64,000 nucleotides of DNA from Providencia hangzhouensis (lineage in GTDB: Bacteria; Pseudomonadota; Gammaproteobacteria; Enterobacterales; Enterobacteriaceae): positions 3,162,001 through 3,226,000 of the forward strand of contig NZ_CP135052.1 of assembly GCF_029193595.2 (NCBI RefSeq), read 5' to 3'. Positions within the stretch are counted from its first letter, which is position 1. Every line of letters begins with the position of its first letter. Position numbers and translations under genes: made by a program. The notes beneath the pieces were generated by a model. The model did not search any database. It saw only the letters and a program-made list of their open reading frames with translations, and had not been told where the DNA came from. This document shows, in pieces, positions 51,003-62,564 of this stretch.

Positions 51003-51431
51003 CTAACGGCTGGGTTCGCCTTGCAATGTAATGATTAATCTACGTTTTCCACCATAATTTCGGTGCTCACATAAATAAATCCCCTGCCACGTCCCCATGT
51101 TTAAACACCCTTTAGTAATTGGAATAGTCAAACTTGCACCCAATAAACTGCTTTTTAAGTGCGCAGGCATGTCATCACTTCCTTCATAATCATGCTTATA
51201 ATAAGGTTCATTTTCAGGAACGGCCTGATTGAAAAAGCTCTCGAAATCTTCCCTGACAGTGTAATCTGCATTTTCATTGATTGTTAAAGATGCTGATGTA
51301 TGTTGAATAAAAATATTCGCTAAACCAACCTTGATTAAGCTAAGTTCAGGAAGTTGCTTGAGAATTTCTTCTGTCACTAAATGAAACCCTCTCGCTTTTG
51401 CGCTAAGTTGTATCTCTTTTTGCCACCACAT
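51003..51431 (-). CDS. yjbQ: YjbQ family (UPF0047) protein, secondary thiamine-phosphate synthase-like
   Basis: A 142-residue small soluble protein resembling E. coli YjbQ of the UPF0047 family, which has been linked to weak thiamine-phosphate synthase activity. The conserved stretches are [38 protein letters not shown] and [16 protein letters not shown], with the family's conserved His, Asn and Glu residues. ATG at 51431 gives MWWQKEIQL, like E. coli MWYQ; a GTG one codon earlier is also possible. It is convergent with rybB, 4 bases apart. In E. coli yjbQ lies elsewhere, so this position is lineage-specific. Confidence 0.92.
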   Translation of the reverse strand: MWWQKEIQLSAKARGFHLVTEEILKQLPELSLIKVGLANIFIQHTSASLTINENADYTVREDFESFFNQAVPENEPYYKHDYEGSDDMPAHLKSSLLGASLTIPITKGCLNMGTWQGIYLCEHRNYGGKRRLIITLQGEPSR

Positions 51432-51628
51432 CACTTTTTCTCCCTTGACTTATCTAAACTCATTACTGCACTAAATAATTATTGAGTAAATGTTAAACCG
51501 CAAGTAAATTTGTCGCATATAGCTTTCAATAATAAGACAAAGGGACTTTACCTGCTCATTAAGAAACTTTAATCTCCCCCTTTTATATCTATTCTGTCTC
51601 ACTAACCATCTGACCGAGGTACTGAACT

Positions 51629-52237
51629 GTGCTGGAACAACTTAACCTTGATCTATTCAATTTGATCAATGCGACTCCAGAAACCGCTAGTGGAACCATT
51701 GCTGTAGCGAACGTGATTGCGAAACGCTTAATTCTATTATTTCCACTATTTACTGTTGCTTGTTGGTTTTGGGGCGCCCAGCCAAATATGACTCGCCAAC
51801 GTGCCTTTGCTTGTAAAGCAGCCATTGCTATCGTCATTGGCTTAACCATTTCATGGCTAGTGGGCTATTTCGCGCCGCATGACCGCCCATTTGTCATGGG
51901 AATTGGCACTAATTTCTCCGAGCATGAAGCCACGCCTTCATTCCCAAGTAACCATGGCACGATTGTCTTTACATTCGCTTTTGCATTTCTTTTCTGGCTA
52001 AGAACTTGGGTTGGGCTCGTGATGATGATCCCCGCTGTCGTTATTGCTTGGTCACGTATTTACCTCGGTGTTCATTGGCCTTTAGATATGGCAGGTGCCT
52101 TTATACTGGCGATTGTCGCATGCGGTTTGGCCCAGCTCCTCTGGTCTGTTGGTGCGTATAAAATTCAATTACCTATCACTCGGCTATATAGTTTTATTTT
52201 TGCCTCTCTTATTCGTAAAGGTTGGTTTCAACCATAA
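51629..52237 (+). CDS. ybjG: Undecaprenyl-diphosphate phosphatase (PAP2 family)
   Basis: A 202-residue membrane phosphatase of the PAP2 family. It recycles undecaprenyl pyrophosphate on the periplasmic face for cell-wall synthesis. The catalytic motifs are PHDRPF, PSNHGTIVFTFA and SRIYLGVHWPLDMAG, and four to five hydrophobic segments are present. The start is a GTG at 51629 with gaggt 9 bases upstream; MLEQLNLDLFNLINATPE matches the E. coli YbjG N-terminus. In E. coli it lies near dacC, as here. Confidence 0.93.
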   Translation: MLEQLNLDLFNLINATPETASGTIAVANVIAKRLILLFPLFTVACWFWGAQPNMTRQRAFACKAAIAIVIGLTISWLVGYFAPHDRPFVMGIGTNFSEHEATPSFPSNHGTIVFTFAFAFLFWLRTWVGLVMMIPAVVIAWSRIYLGVHWPLDMAGAFILAIVACGLAQLLWSVGAYKIQLPITRLYSFIFASLIRKGWFQP

Positions 52238-53088
52238 CAACGTATATTCAAATACTGGCATTAATTAATGCCAGTATGTTTAGCATTATAAAAATTGCGC
52301 TAAATCAAAGTTTCTGTTTATTTCCATTTTCATGATTAAAACTTTTTTGAAGTTATCAATAAAATTATTAAAACAATTACTTAACAAATATCTTGTTACC
52401 TATTTTAATTATTTTTTTCGTTGCAAAAAAAGTGGCAAATATAAGCACAAAAAAAACGTAAAATAATTAATATATAGTTATCTTTCCTCCAATTTTTAAA
52501 CTAATTAGTTACGCAATAAATCAATCTAAAAAATAAAAATATTTTATTTATTTTCAATAACTTATATCACAACTCTAACAATTAACTTGTACTATTGTTA
52601 CAGTACAGCTCAATATTTATATTGATATGGATGATATTTTAATCAGCGCAATTTTAATCATTAATATAATAATATTTTTCTAACAGAATTTAATTCTGCT
52701 CACATTTAAGTAAAGCTTAACTTATTCACCCACTATTTAATTGCTAATAAAAACAAACTTAACGCAAATTTATTTAACATTTTTATAAAATATAATTATA
52801 TCTCGCAATCTTGGGGGATATTTCTCTTTTGAGATAATGATCACGGCATTTTATTCTGGTAAACTATAAATTCACACACTCAAAATCCAATGTTAAAATT
52901 TAATGATAAAAATACAAAACTGATTGAAAATCAATTTACCGTCAATTTTAGTTTTATTTCCAATCAGATTGTTACGCAAAAGAAAACAATTGTTATTGAG
53001 TAATTGTTCGTACCAAAAGATTAAAAGGTCGTAACGCATTTGCAGTTACGCTAAATGATTTTTTTGACTTATATTTTCGGAGACTATT
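52238..53088. other. Long AT-rich intergenic region upstream of sdaC
   Basis: 851 bases with no plausible open frame. This is the longest non-coding stretch in the window. It is extremely AT-rich with many A and T runs, the type of sequence bound by H-NS or Lrp. A CRP-like site is listed separately. Everything else is unassigned. Confidence 0.5.
52830..52845 (+). promoter_or_regulatory. CRP-like site upstream of sdaC
   Basis: tgaga-taatga-tcacg matches the TGTGA-N6-TCACA CRP consensus at eight of ten core positions, 244 bases upstream of the sdaC start. E. coli sdaC is activated by CRP, so the site is plausible, but its distance is large. Confidence 0.4.
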
Positions 53089-54405
53089 ATGGATGCAACA
53101 AAAGTTGGTTCCATCGACAAAACGGCCTCGCAAACAGTAAATAGTAGTGCTTGGCGCAAAACTGACACAGTATGGATGCTGGGTTTATATGGTACAGCTA
53201 TCGGTGCTGGGGTATTGTTTTTGCCAATCAATGCAGGTATGAGTGGTTTATTACCTGTTTTACTGATGCTGGTATTAGCCTTCCCAATGACATTTTTTGC
53301 TCACCGTGGGTTAACACGCTTCGTTCTTTCTGGTTCAAAACCTGATGGTGATATCACTGAAGTTGTAGAAGAACATTTTGGTCGCACAGCAGGAAACTGG
53401 ATCACCCTACTCTACTTCTTTGCTATTTACCCTATTCTTCTTGTTTATGGTGTTTCCATCACCAATAACGTCAATAAATTCTTAACCGAATTATTGGGCG
53501 TTGGCGCACCGCCACGCTGGTTACTTGCCTTGATCCTTGTAGGCGGAGTGATGGCGATTGTGGCATTCGGTGAAAAATACATCGTAAAAGTCATGAGTAT
53601 GTTAGTGTTTCCATTTATCGCCGTGCTGGTTGCATTCTCACTGTATATGATCCCACATTGGTCTGGTGATGTACTGAATACATTAACTTGGGAAGGAATC
53701 ACTGAAGCAACAAAAAATACAGGTGGGCAAAGTATCTGGGTCACCATTTGGCTAACAATCCCAGTGATGGTATTCGCATTTAACCACTCGCCAATTATTT
53801 CTGCTTTCTCTGTGGCAAAACGTGAAGAATACGGTGATGCAGCTGAACAAAAATGCTCACGGATCCTTGCATCCGCGCACATTTTGATGGTGCTGACTGT
53901 TATGTTCTTCGTGATCAGCTGTGTCTTTACCTTATCTTCAGCGGATCTCGCACAAGCTAAAGCACAAAATATCAGTATTCTTGACTACCTGTCTGGCTAT
54001 TTTGACCAGCCATTCATTAAATATGCAGCTGCAATCATTGCCTTTATTGCAATTATTAAATCCTTCCTTGGTCACTATTTAGGTGCTCGTGAAGGTTTCA
54101 ATGGTCTAGTTGAGCGTGCTTACCGTGCAAAAGGTAAAACAATTGATGTTCGCAAGTTAAACCGCGGTACTGCAATCTTCATGTTAGTCACAACTTGGTT
54201 AGTGGCAACATTGAACCCAGGTGTGCTGGATATTATTGAAAGCCTCGGTGGCCCAGTTATCGCTATCTTACTGTTCTTGATGCCAATGTATGCAATTAGC
54301 AAGGTACCAGCAATGCGTAAATACTCAGGTAAAATCAGTAATGTATTTATCGTAATTATGGGTCTGGTCGCTATCTCTGCGGCAACATATAAGTTATTCT
54401 TCTAA
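53089..54405 (+). CDS. sdaC: Serine/proton symporter SdaC
   Basis: A 438-residue inner-membrane serine transporter of the hydroxy/aromatic amino acid permease family, with about eleven transmembrane segments. Nearly invariant stretches are WMLGLYGTAIGAGVLFLPIN, FAHRGLTRFVLSG and GHYLGAREGFNGLVER. The N-terminus is a few residues longer than in E. coli. It is followed after 75 bases by sdaB, the usual pair for serine uptake and breakdown. Confidence 0.97.
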   Translation: MDATKVGSIDKTASQTVNSSAWRKTDTVWMLGLYGTAIGAGVLFLPINAGMSGLLPVLLMLVLAFPMTFFAHRGLTRFVLSGSKPDGDITEVVEEHFGRTAGNWITLLYFFAIYPILLVYGVSITNNVNKFLTELLGVGAPPRWLLALILVGGVMAIVAFGEKYIVKVMSMLVFPFIAVLVAFSLYMIPHWSGDVLNTLTWEGITEATKNTGGQSIWVTIWLTIPVMVFAFNHSPIISAFSVAKREEYGDAAEQKCSRILASAHILMVLTVMFFVISCVFTLSSADLAQAKAQNISILDYLSGYFDQPFIKYAAAIIAFIAIIKSFLGHYLGAREGFNGLVERAYRAKGKTIDVRKLNRGTAIFMLVTTWLVATLNPGVLDIIESLGGPVIAILLFLMPMYAISKVPAMRKYSGKISNVFIVIMGLVAISAATYKLFF

Positions 54406-54480
54406 TTGAAGCCACTAGGTAGCGACCAACAACGGAAGCTACCTAATTTCAATGACTTTCTACAAAAGGAAGCACTGAAT

Positions 54481-55848
54481 ATGATTAGTGTATTTGATAT
54501 CTTCAAAATTGGCATCGGCCCTTCAAGTTCCCATACCGTCGGCCCAATGAAAGCGGGCAAACAGTTTGTTGACGACCTTATCCAGCAAAAATTACTCTCT
54601 CGCACAACACGAATTGCAGTTGATGTATATGGTTCGCTCTCTTTAACGGGTAAAGGCCATGCAACGGATATGGCGATTATTATGGGTCTTGCGGGTAACT
54701 TACCGGATACCATTGATATTGACGCTATTCCTGCTTTTATGCGTAATGTTGAGCAAACTGAAAGGCTCTCCCTTGCACAAGGGCAACATGAAGTTGATTT
54801 CCCTACTGAAGGGGGGATGAATTTTCATACAACCAATCTCCCCCTCCATGAAAATGGAATGAGTATTACGGCATTCAGTGGTGATGATGTTATTTACAGC
54901 AAAAATTACTATTCTATCGGCGGTGGTTTTATTGTCGATGAAGAACATTTTGGCCAGTCAGACGAAAATGCAATTCAAGTCCCTTACCCATTTAAATATG
55001 CGGCCGACCTGCAAAAACATTGTAAAGACACAGGGTTATCACTTTCCGCACTCGTGATGCAGAATGAATTAGCGTTACGCAGTAAAGAAGAAATTCAGCA
55101 ATATCTCTCGTCCGTATGGGATGTCATGAAATCCGGTATTGAACGGGGAGTGACAACCGAAGGTTTACTACCAGGCCCATTACGTGTGCCACGTCGAGCA
55201 GCAGCGTTACGTCGTCAACTCGTAACAACCGATAACACCAATATGGACCCAATGGCCGTCATTGATTGGATCAATATGTATGCGCTTGCCGTTAACGAAG
55301 AAAATGCAGCGGGTGGTCGTGTTGTAACGGCACCAACGAATGGAGCCTGTGGCATTATTCCTGCGGTATTAGCTTACTATGACAAATTCATTCGCCCTGT
55401 GAATGAAAATTCCTATACCCGTTATTTTCTAGTTTCCGGTGTCATTGGTGCATTATATAAAATGAATGCGTCAATTTCCGGCGCCGAAGTGGGCTGCCAA
55501 GGAGAAGTGGGTGTTGCTTGTTCGATGGCCGCTGCGGGGCTCGCCGAATTAATGGGCGGTAGCCCTGAGCAAGTGTGTATCGCAGCAGAAATTGCCATGG
55601 AGCATAACTTAGGTCTCACCTGCGACCCTGTTGGAGGGCAAGTTCAAGTACCTTGTATTGAACGTAACGCCATTGCTTCCGTTAAAGCCGTAAATGCCGC
55701 ACGCATGGCATTACGCCGTGTCAGTGACCCACGTGTTTGCCTCGATAAAGTCATTGAAACCATGTATGAAACTGGTAAAGATATTAACGCTAAGTATCGT
55801 GAAACATCCCAAGGGGGATTAGCGATTAAATTGGCTCACTGCGAATAG
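54481..55848 (+). CDS. sdaB: L-serine ammonia-lyase (SdaB type)
   Basis: A [4Fe-4S] enzyme that converts L-serine to pyruvate and ammonia. The ATG at 54481 gives [20 protein letters not shown] and 455 residues, the same as E. coli SdaB, with aaggaagc just upstream; an in-frame start 25 codons earlier lies in the intergenic leader. The Fe-S ligand cysteines are recognisable in [28 protein letters not shown] and LTCDPVGGQ. It is the second gene of sdaCB. The product pyruvate is a substrate for PflB encoded at the start of this window. Confidence 0.97.
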   Translation: MISVFDIFKIGIGPSSSHTVGPMKAGKQFVDDLIQQKLLSRTTRIAVDVYGSLSLTGKGHATDMAIIMGLAGNLPDTIDIDAIPAFMRNVEQTERLSLAQGQHEVDFPTEGGMNFHTTNLPLHENGMSITAFSGDDVIYSKNYYSIGGGFIVDEEHFGQSDENAIQVPYPFKYAADLQKHCKDTGLSLSALVMQNELALRSKEEIQQYLSSVWDVMKSGIERGVTTEGLLPGPLRVPRRAAALRRQLVTTDNTNMDPMAVIDWINMYALAVNEENAAGGRVVTAPTNGACGIIPAVLAYYDKFIRPVNENSYTRYFLVSGVIGALYKMNASISGAEVGCQGEVGVACSMAAAGLAELMGGSPEQVCIAAEIAMEHNLGLTCDPVGGQVQVPCIERNAIASVKAVNAARMALRRVSDPRVCLDKVIETMYETGKDINAKYRETSQGGLAIKLAHCE

Positions 55849-55872
55849 CATTTGTTTATCTATCGTCTCTAT

Positions 55873-55903
55873 AAAAATGCCTGCTAATGCAGGCATTTTT
55901 TTG
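55873..55903. terminator. Bidirectional Rho-independent terminator
   Basis: A 12-bp stem, aaaaatgcctgc/gcaggcattttt, with a taat loop and further T's lies between the convergent sdaB and dacC genes. It has A- and T-runs on both sides, so it can stop transcription both ways. Confidence 0.88.
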
Positions 55904-55929
55904 TTCACATCATTTTCATTTAATCATTA

Positions 55930-57135
55930 TTAACCGAAAATGGCACTCCACCAGCCGCTAATCGTTTTCATGATGTAATCCCAAATACGACCGAAGAACC
56001 CCGCTTCCTCAACGGCACTTTTTGCAACTAGAGGATGCTGTTCGACGATTTCATCATTCAGAATAAAGTTAATCGTTCCTACCGCTTGGTTTTTAGCAAG
56101 AGGCGCTTCAAGTGAATCGTTAGTTAGTTGAATATCCACTTTCAAGTTTTGCAATTGCCCTTTAGGAATCGTAATTGAAACATCATCGGCAACCCCTAAA
56201 TCAACTTCTGAAGTATCACCAAACCAGACACGCTGCTTTTTCAGTGTGGCATCTGCCTTAATTGGCGTGACAGTTTCAAAGAAACGGAAACCCCAAGTGA
56301 GTAATTTTTCGCTTTCAGAAAAACGCACACGGTCACTTGGCGCTCCCAACACAACTGAAATCAAACGCATATCGCCTTCTGTTGCAGAGGCGACTAGGTT
56401 ATGGCCTGCTCCACTCGTGTGCCCAGTTTTTACGCCATCCACTTTTAAATTTTGGTTCCATAACAGACGGTTACGGTTAGGTTGACGAATTTTATTAAAG
56501 GTAAACTCTTTTTCCTTGTGCAGTGCGTATTCATCGGGAACATCACGGATCATTGCTTGGGTTAACAATGCCATATCCCGTGCAGTACTATATTGCCCCT
56601 CTGAATCGAGGCCATGAACGGTTTTAAAATGGGTATTCTTTAAACCAATCTTTTGCACGTATTGATTCATTAAACTCACAAATGAGTCTTGGCTACCTGC
56701 AACATAATCGGCAAGAGCAATACTGGCATCATTCCCTGACTGGATCACAATCCCTTTATTTAAATCCAATACGGAAACACGATCTTTTGGCTTTAAAAAC
56801 ATCAAAGAAGAGCCTTTAAGAACAGGGTTTCCCGTTGCCCATGCATCTTCACCTACCGTAACCATATCCTGTGGGGTAATTTTCCCCGCATTCACCGCTT
56901 GCCCAATCACATAGCTGGTCATAATTTTTGTTAAACTTGCGGGATCTAAGCGTTCATCTGGATTCCCAGACGCTAAAATTTTACCGCTATTATAATCCAT
57001 CAAAACAAACGCTTTTGCATCGACTTGAGGAGCAACCGGTGTCTGCGCCGCATAAGCACTGGTACTTACGGCAACCAAAAGACTCAACCCAATACCAGCT
57101 CGGCGGGTTTTTAAAGACAACATTTTCTTACTCAT
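55930..57135 (-). CDS. dacC: D-alanyl-D-alanine carboxypeptidase (penicillin-binding protein 6-like)
   Basis: A low-molecular-weight PBP that trims the last D-Ala from peptidoglycan pentapeptides in the periplasm. The signal peptide covers about 1-30 (ending STSAYAA). The active-site motifs are Ser67-Leu-Thr-Lys70 in PASLTKIM, Ser133-Gly-Asn135 in IQSGNDA and Lys236-Thr-Gly238 in GVKTGHTSG. The C-terminal amphipathic anchor helix is [20 protein letters not shown]. The length of 401 and overall match are closest to E. coli DacC, and its location between ybjG and a GST gene agrees. DacA is the alternative. Confidence 0.93.
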   Translation of the reverse strand: MSKKMLSLKTRRAGIGLSLLVAVSTSAYAAQTPVAPQVDAKAFVLMDYNSGKILASGNPDERLDPASLTKIMTSYVIGQAVNAGKITPQDMVTVGEDAWATGNPVLKGSSLMFLKPKDRVSVLDLNKGIVIQSGNDASIALADYVAGSQDSFVSLMNQYVQKIGLKNTHFKTVHGLDSEGQYSTARDMALLTQAMIRDVPDEYALHKEKEFTFNKIRQPNRNRLLWNQNLKVDGVKTGHTSGAGHNLVASATEGDMRLISVVLGAPSDRVRFSESEKLLTWGFRFFETVTPIKADATLKKQRVWFGDTSEVDLGVADDVSITIPKGQLQNLKVDIQLTNDSLEAPLAKNQAVGTINFILNDEIVEQHPLVAKSAVEEAGFFGRIWDYIMKTISGWWSAIFG

Positions 57136-57352
57136 CGGTTATTCCTTCACTTAATTCTACACATTTAAATTACTGTCATTGACTCAACATCACTAAACGA
57201 GAACCCATCGCTGTGACAAAATTTGATAACTAGACCTAATATAAGACTTTAATTTCACTGAGGCCACTGATAACAAATAAACATTTGCCTCTGAGTAAAT
57301 TTAATCTATCTTAACCATGGTCGATGCCAAAAAATCAATTTAGGAGACTGCC

Positions 57353-57976
57353 ATGTTAACTGTTTGGGGACGCGTCAACTCTTCCAATGTCAAAAAAGTA
57401 CTTTGGTGCTTAGAAGAATTAAATATCGCTTACAATCAAAAAGATGTGGGTGGCCCATTTGGTGGGCTAGATACACCTGAATATATAAAAATGAATCCAA
57501 ACAGCACAATTCCAACTCTACAGGATGATGACTTTGCGCTGTGGGAATCGAATGCGATTTTACGTTACCTTACGGAAAAGTTTGATCATTCTCACTTATT
57601 GCTCGCACAAGACCTACAAGAACGAGCTGCCGCAGATAAATGGATGGATTGGAGTGGTGCTAATTTATTCGACCACATTAAACAGATGATGAACAAAATT
57701 GTTCGTGTCCCAGAAGCGGATAGAGACCCAGAACAAGCTAAAATTATTTATGGCAATATCAATCGATTACTAACCATTGCTGATAATGCATTAGCTAACC
57801 AAGCCTATTTCAGTGGTGATAAATTTGGTATCGCTGACATTGCTATCGCACCACTATTTTACCCTTGGCATGAAATTGTCACGCAGCGCCCCGAATTTAA
57901 CAATTTGGAACGCTGGTACCAGCAACTGACCACACGCCCTGCGTTCCAAAAAATTGTCATGATCCCGATTAAATAA
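57353..57976 (+). CDS. gstB: Glutathione S-transferase, GstB-like
   Basis: A 207-residue cytosolic glutathione S-transferase. The N-terminal thioredoxin-like domain contains WGRVNSSNVKKVLWCLEEL and the glutathione-binding WESNAILRYL. The C-terminal helical domain contains GIADIAIAPLFYPWHEI. It most resembles E. coli GstB (YliJ), also next to dacC, although identity is moderate and the symbol is less certain. It ends immediately next to the convergent yeeZ gene with no gap. Confidence 0.85.
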   Translation: MLTVWGRVNSSNVKKVLWCLEELNIAYNQKDVGGPFGGLDTPEYIKMNPNSTIPTLQDDDFALWESNAILRYLTEKFDHSHLLLAQDLQERAAADKWMDWSGANLFDHIKQMMNKIVRVPEADRDPEQAKIIYGNINRLLTIADNALANQAYFSGDKFGIADIAIAPLFYPWHEIVTQRPEFNNLERWYQQLTTRPAFQKIVMIPIK

Positions 57977-58804
57977 TCACAGGGTCATATTCATCAAACT
58001 TGGGTTTGGGTACTGGTATTCAAACCCGAGTTCTTGGCAAATTCTATTACCGTTAATGGTTTTCCCCACTAACGTATTCTTCTCTTCAATAAATTGAGGC
58101 GGGGTTAACCCGATAGATTGTGCTGCATGAGTATAAAATTCGGCTCGTGTTGGGTGGACTGGCGCACAGAGGTTATAAATATGTCCCCCTTGCGGTTGCT
58201 GGAGCAATAATAAAATGGCGGCAATCACATCATCTTGATGCACCATATTCACAGGTTGGTTTGCCCCCTTCACCCCGGTTTTCCCCGCTAAAAAACGCCC
58301 TGCATGGCGTTTTTCACCGACTAATCCCGCTAATCGCAGAATATCCACCGATATGTTCGGTAACTGATGCAACCACTGTTCTGTCGCCACCAAGGCTTTA
58401 GCTGATTCAGTTACCCCATCCAATGGGCTGTTTTCGGTCATTTCACCATTTTGTTCCCCATAAACCGCAGTAGATGACGTGAAAATAACTTTAGGCACCT
58501 GAAAGGCTATTGCGCTATTCACCAGTGTTTCAATCGCCATCACATAGTATTCGGTATTAATTTTAGAGGGCGGAAGCAAGATAACGATAGCATCACTTTG
58601 TTCCATCAACTGCGCTAAATCGTCGTCATCACATTCAAGTTCTGGGGTTAATTTCAATGCATAACACTCAATTCCAACCGCTTGAGCGGCTTCAATACCA
58701 TCTGGTGTCGTTTTAGTTCCAACCACATGAATGCCTTGAGACAATAAGGCTTGGGCGAGCGGTAACCCAACCCACCCTAACCCGATGACAGTGACTTTTT
58801 TCAT
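57977..58804 (-). CDS. yeeZ: YeeZ-like NAD(P)-binding epimerase/reductase
   Basis: A 275-residue Rossmann-fold protein of the extended SDR type, similar to E. coli YeeZ, whose substrate is unknown. The nucleotide-binding motif is VIGLGWVGLPLAQALL, and FTSSTAVYGEQNG holds the catalytic Ser/Thr and Tyr region. ATG at 58804 (MKKVTVIGLG) has ggggag 7 bases upstream; an in-frame start five codons earlier is less likely. It is divergent from the his operon, the same position as in E. coli. Confidence 0.93.
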   Translation of the reverse strand: MKKVTVIGLGWVGLPLAQALLSQGIHVVGTKTTPDGIEAAQAVGIECYALKLTPELECDDDDLAQLMEQSDAIVILLPPSKINTEYYVMAIETLVNSAIAFQVPKVIFTSSTAVYGEQNGEMTENSPLDGVTESAKALVATEQWLHQLPNISVDILRLAGLVGEKRHAGRFLAGKTGVKGANQPVNMVHQDDVIAAILLLLQQPQGGHIYNLCAPVHPTRAEFYTHAAQSIGLTPPQFIEEKNTLVGKTINGNRICQELGFEYQYPNPSLMNMTL

Positions 58805-59049
58805 ATGAAAACTCCCCAATCGTTCAACTGACTGAAATTAATCACAGAGTAGCTGAAAACCATAAAACTTCCGAATACAATTTCTGAGGGATTTATCACT
58901 ATAAAAAGTGAACAACTAATTATTATTGGTTATTTTTTAAAAAAAGGTTGCATTCATAGGGGTAAATCGGATAGGTTGAATACCAATGAGTATTTAGTTA
59001 GCACAATGAATGTTTAGTCATTCACTTAAATAACAGAACGGAAGACATT

Positions 59050-59097
59050 ATGAATCGTATTTCACGCAACCATCATCACCACCATCATCCTGACTAG
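59050..59097 (+). CDS. hisL: his operon leader peptide
   Basis: A 15-residue leader peptide, MNRISRNHHHHHHPD, with six consecutive histidine codons and the conserved final Pro-Asp. When His-tRNA is scarce the ribosome stalls on the His codons and the downstream antiterminator forms. E. coli HisL has seven His codons and the same HPD ending. It lies 205 bases upstream of hisG. Confidence 0.97.
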   Translation: MNRISRNHHHHHHPD

Positions 59098-59117
59098 TCT
59101 TTCGGGCGATGTGTGCT

Positions 59118-59198
59118 GGAAGACGTTCAACGAATCTTCCGGTGGCTGAAATGCGAATTGAGAGAACCCTCGGAAGATAATCTTCCGAGGGTTTTTTT
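59118..59198 (+). promoter_or_regulatory. his attenuator
   Basis: The terminator stem aaccctcggaaga/tcttccgagggtt (59165-59177 and 59181-59193) is followed by a T-run to 59198. An upstream stem ggaaga/tcttcc (59118-59123 and 59135-59140) provides the competing structure. Its second arm tcttccg (59135-59141) can instead pair with cggaaga (59171-59177) to form the antiterminator. Together with hisL this is a complete histidine attenuation switch. Confidence 0.93.
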
Positions 59199-59254
59199 AT
59201 TCTTGAACAAAGAGTTACTAAACAAAAAATTTTAAAAGGGATAAGGGTAAAGTC

Positions 59255-60154
59255 ATGTTGGATAAATCACGTTTACGTATTGCAATACAAAAATCAGGCC
59301 GTCTGAGTGAAGAATCAAGAGAATTGCTTTCTCGCTGTGGCATCAAAATCAATTTACAACAACAACGTTTGATTGCTTATGCAGAAAATATGCCTATTGA
59401 TTTACTCCGCGTTCGCGATGACGATATTCCGGGGCTGGTCATGGACGGTGTCGTTGACTTAGGGATCATCGGTGAAAACGTTCTTGAAGAAGAGTTATTA
59501 AACCGCCGTGCTCAAGGGGAAAACCCGCAGTATAAAACCCTGCGTCGTCTTGATTTCGGTGGGTGCCGCTTATCTCTCGCTGCCCCATTAGATTTCAACT
59601 ATACTGGTGCTGAGTGCTTAAATGGCTCACGCGTTGCAACTTCCTACCCTCACTTGTTAAAACGCTATTTCGACCAAAAAGGCATTCAATTTAAATCATG
59701 CCTGTTAAATGGTTCAGTTGAAGTTGCCCCGCGTGCTGGCCTTTCCGACGCTATCTGTGACCTCGTCTCTACAGGTGCAACACTTGAAGCAAACGGCCTA
59801 AAAGAAGTGGAAGTTATTTATCGCTCTAAAGCCTGTTTAATTCAACGTGATGGCGAAATGTCGCCGGAAAAACAACAGCTTATTGACCGCATGATGACCC
59901 GTATCCAAGGTGTTATCCAAGCACGTGAATCCAAATACATCATGTTGCACGCGCCAAGTGAAACACTGGAAGAGATCATTGCCTTGCTGCCAGGTGCTGA
60001 ACGCCCAACAATTCTACCGTTAGCAGGCGAACAAAGCCGTGTGGCGATGCACATGGTAAGCTCAGAAACGCTGTTCTGGGAAACCATGGAAAAACTCAAA
60101 GCTTTAGGGGCAAGCTCTATTCTTGTCCTGCCAATTGAAAAAATGATGGAGTAA
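59255..60154 (+). CDS. hisG: ATP phosphoribosyltransferase (long form)
   Basis: The first and feedback-regulated step of histidine synthesis, joining ATP and PRPP. It is the 299-residue long form, with a catalytic part of about 220 residues and a C-terminal regulatory histidine-binding domain. Conserved stretches are [31 protein letters not shown] and [19 protein letters not shown]. It is preceded by the attenuator and followed by hisD after 6 bases. Confidence 0.98.
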   Translation: MLDKSRLRIAIQKSGRLSEESRELLSRCGIKINLQQQRLIAYAENMPIDLLRVRDDDIPGLVMDGVVDLGIIGENVLEEELLNRRAQGENPQYKTLRRLDFGGCRLSLAAPLDFNYTGAECLNGSRVATSYPHLLKRYFDQKGIQFKSCLLNGSVEVAPRAGLSDAICDLVSTGATLEANGLKEVEVIYRSKACLIQRDGEMSPEKQQLIDRMMTRIQGVIQARESKYIMLHAPSETLEEIIALLPGAERPTILPLAGEQSRVAMHMVSSETLFWETMEKLKALGASSILVLPIEKMME

Positions 60155-60160
60155 GCCGTC

Positions 60161-61477
60161 ATGAAAATGGGATTTAACCAACCTGTTCGCTGGTCGGCTT
60201 GTAACCAAGAGCAACAAAGCGCTTTATTGATGCGCCCCGCAATAGCGGCTTCTGGTAGCATTAGTACTGCGGTTAGCCAAATTATTGACCAAGTCCGTAA
60301 CGAGGGCGATGCTGCCCTCCAAGCACTGAGCCGTCGTTTCGATAAAACTGAAATCGAAACAGTGCGTGCACCTGCAAATGCTGTTGACGCGGCAGAGGCT
60401 CGTCTTGGTGATGAAATAAAAACAGCAATGAAAACCGCCATTGGTAACATTCGTCGTTTTCACGAAGCCCAAAAACCCACTCCAATTACAGTAGAAACAC
60501 AGGCAGGCGTCGTGTGCCAGCAAGTCACACGCCCAATAGATGCGGTCGGTTTATATATTCCGGGGGGGTCTGCTCCCCTGTTATCAACGGTCATGATGTT
60601 GGGAACCCCTGCGAATATCGCAGGCTGTCGCAAAATTATTTTGTGTTCGCCCCCACCTATTGCCGATGAAATTTTGTATGCAGCGAAACTGTGTGGCATC
60701 AGTGATATTTTCCAAGTAGGCGGTGCGCAAGCGATTGCTGCAATGGCATTTGGTACCCAAAGTATTCCTGCAGTTGATAAAATTTTTGGCCCCGGTAATG
60801 CCTATGTCACTGAAGCAAAACGCCAAGTGAGTCAAAGCCATGATGGAGCCGCTATTGACATGCCTGCGGGGCCTTCCGAAGTGTTAGTCATTGCTGATAA
60901 CGGTGCAAACCCAGCATTTACCGCATCTGATTTGCTATCTCAAGCAGAGCATGGCCCTGATTCACAAGTTATTTTATTAACTGATGATGAAAACTTTGCC
61001 CAACGCGTGATCGAAGAAACAGAAAAACAATTAGCGCAACTTTCACGTGCAGAAATTGCTCGAAAAGCATTGAGCGCCAGCCGTGTCATTATTGCTGATT
61101 CGATCGAACAATGCGTTGAAATTAGCAATCGCTATGGACCTGAGCACTTGATTTTACAAACACGCAATGCCGATGACCTAGTCGATTCTATCACTAGCGC
61201 AGGTTCCGTGTTTGTCGGAGACTGGTCACCCGAATCTGCAGGAGACTACGCTTCAGGCACAAATCACGTATTACCCACTTACGGGTATACCGCAACCTAT
61301 TCAAGCCTTGGCCTCGCCGATTTTATGAAGCGAATGACAGTTCAAAAACTGTCGAAGCAAGGTTTATTAGGCTTAGCCGACACCATCGAAACCTTAGCCC
61401 AAGCAGAGCAACTCACCGCTCACAAAAATGCCGTTACCTTACGCGTTAACGAACTAAAAAAACAAAATCAGGAGTAA
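60161..61477 (+). CDS. hisD: Histidinol dehydrogenase
   Basis: A zinc enzyme that carries out the last two steps, histidinol to histidine, with NAD+. Conserved stretches include [52 protein letters not shown] and [10 protein letters not shown], with the zinc and catalytic residues in GPEHLILQT and [18 protein letters not shown]. Length is 438 residues, normal. It overlaps no gene; hisC starts 3 bases later. Confidence 0.98.
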   Translation: MKMGFNQPVRWSACNQEQQSALLMRPAIAASGSISTAVSQIIDQVRNEGDAALQALSRRFDKTEIETVRAPANAVDAAEARLGDEIKTAMKTAIGNIRRFHEAQKPTPITVETQAGVVCQQVTRPIDAVGLYIPGGSAPLLSTVMMLGTPANIAGCRKIILCSPPPIADEILYAAKLCGISDIFQVGGAQAIAAMAFGTQSIPAVDKIFGPGNAYVTEAKRQVSQSHDGAAIDMPAGPSEVLVIADNGANPAFTASDLLSQAEHGPDSQVILLTDDENFAQRVIEETEKQLAQLSRAEIARKALSASRVIIADSIEQCVEISNRYGPEHLILQTRNADDLVDSITSAGSVFVGDWSPESAGDYASGTNHVLPTYGYTATYSSLGLADFMKRMTVQKLSKQGLLGLADTIETLAQAEQLTAHKNAVTLRVNELKKQNQE

Positions 61478-62551
<1,074 letters not shown>

Positions 62552-62564
62552 TTAGGAATGATTC

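Noticed and set aside
59842..60450. Minus-strand open frame of 202 codons across the hisG-hisD junction
   Set aside because: Antisense shadow of two conserved his genes; composition is not protein-like.
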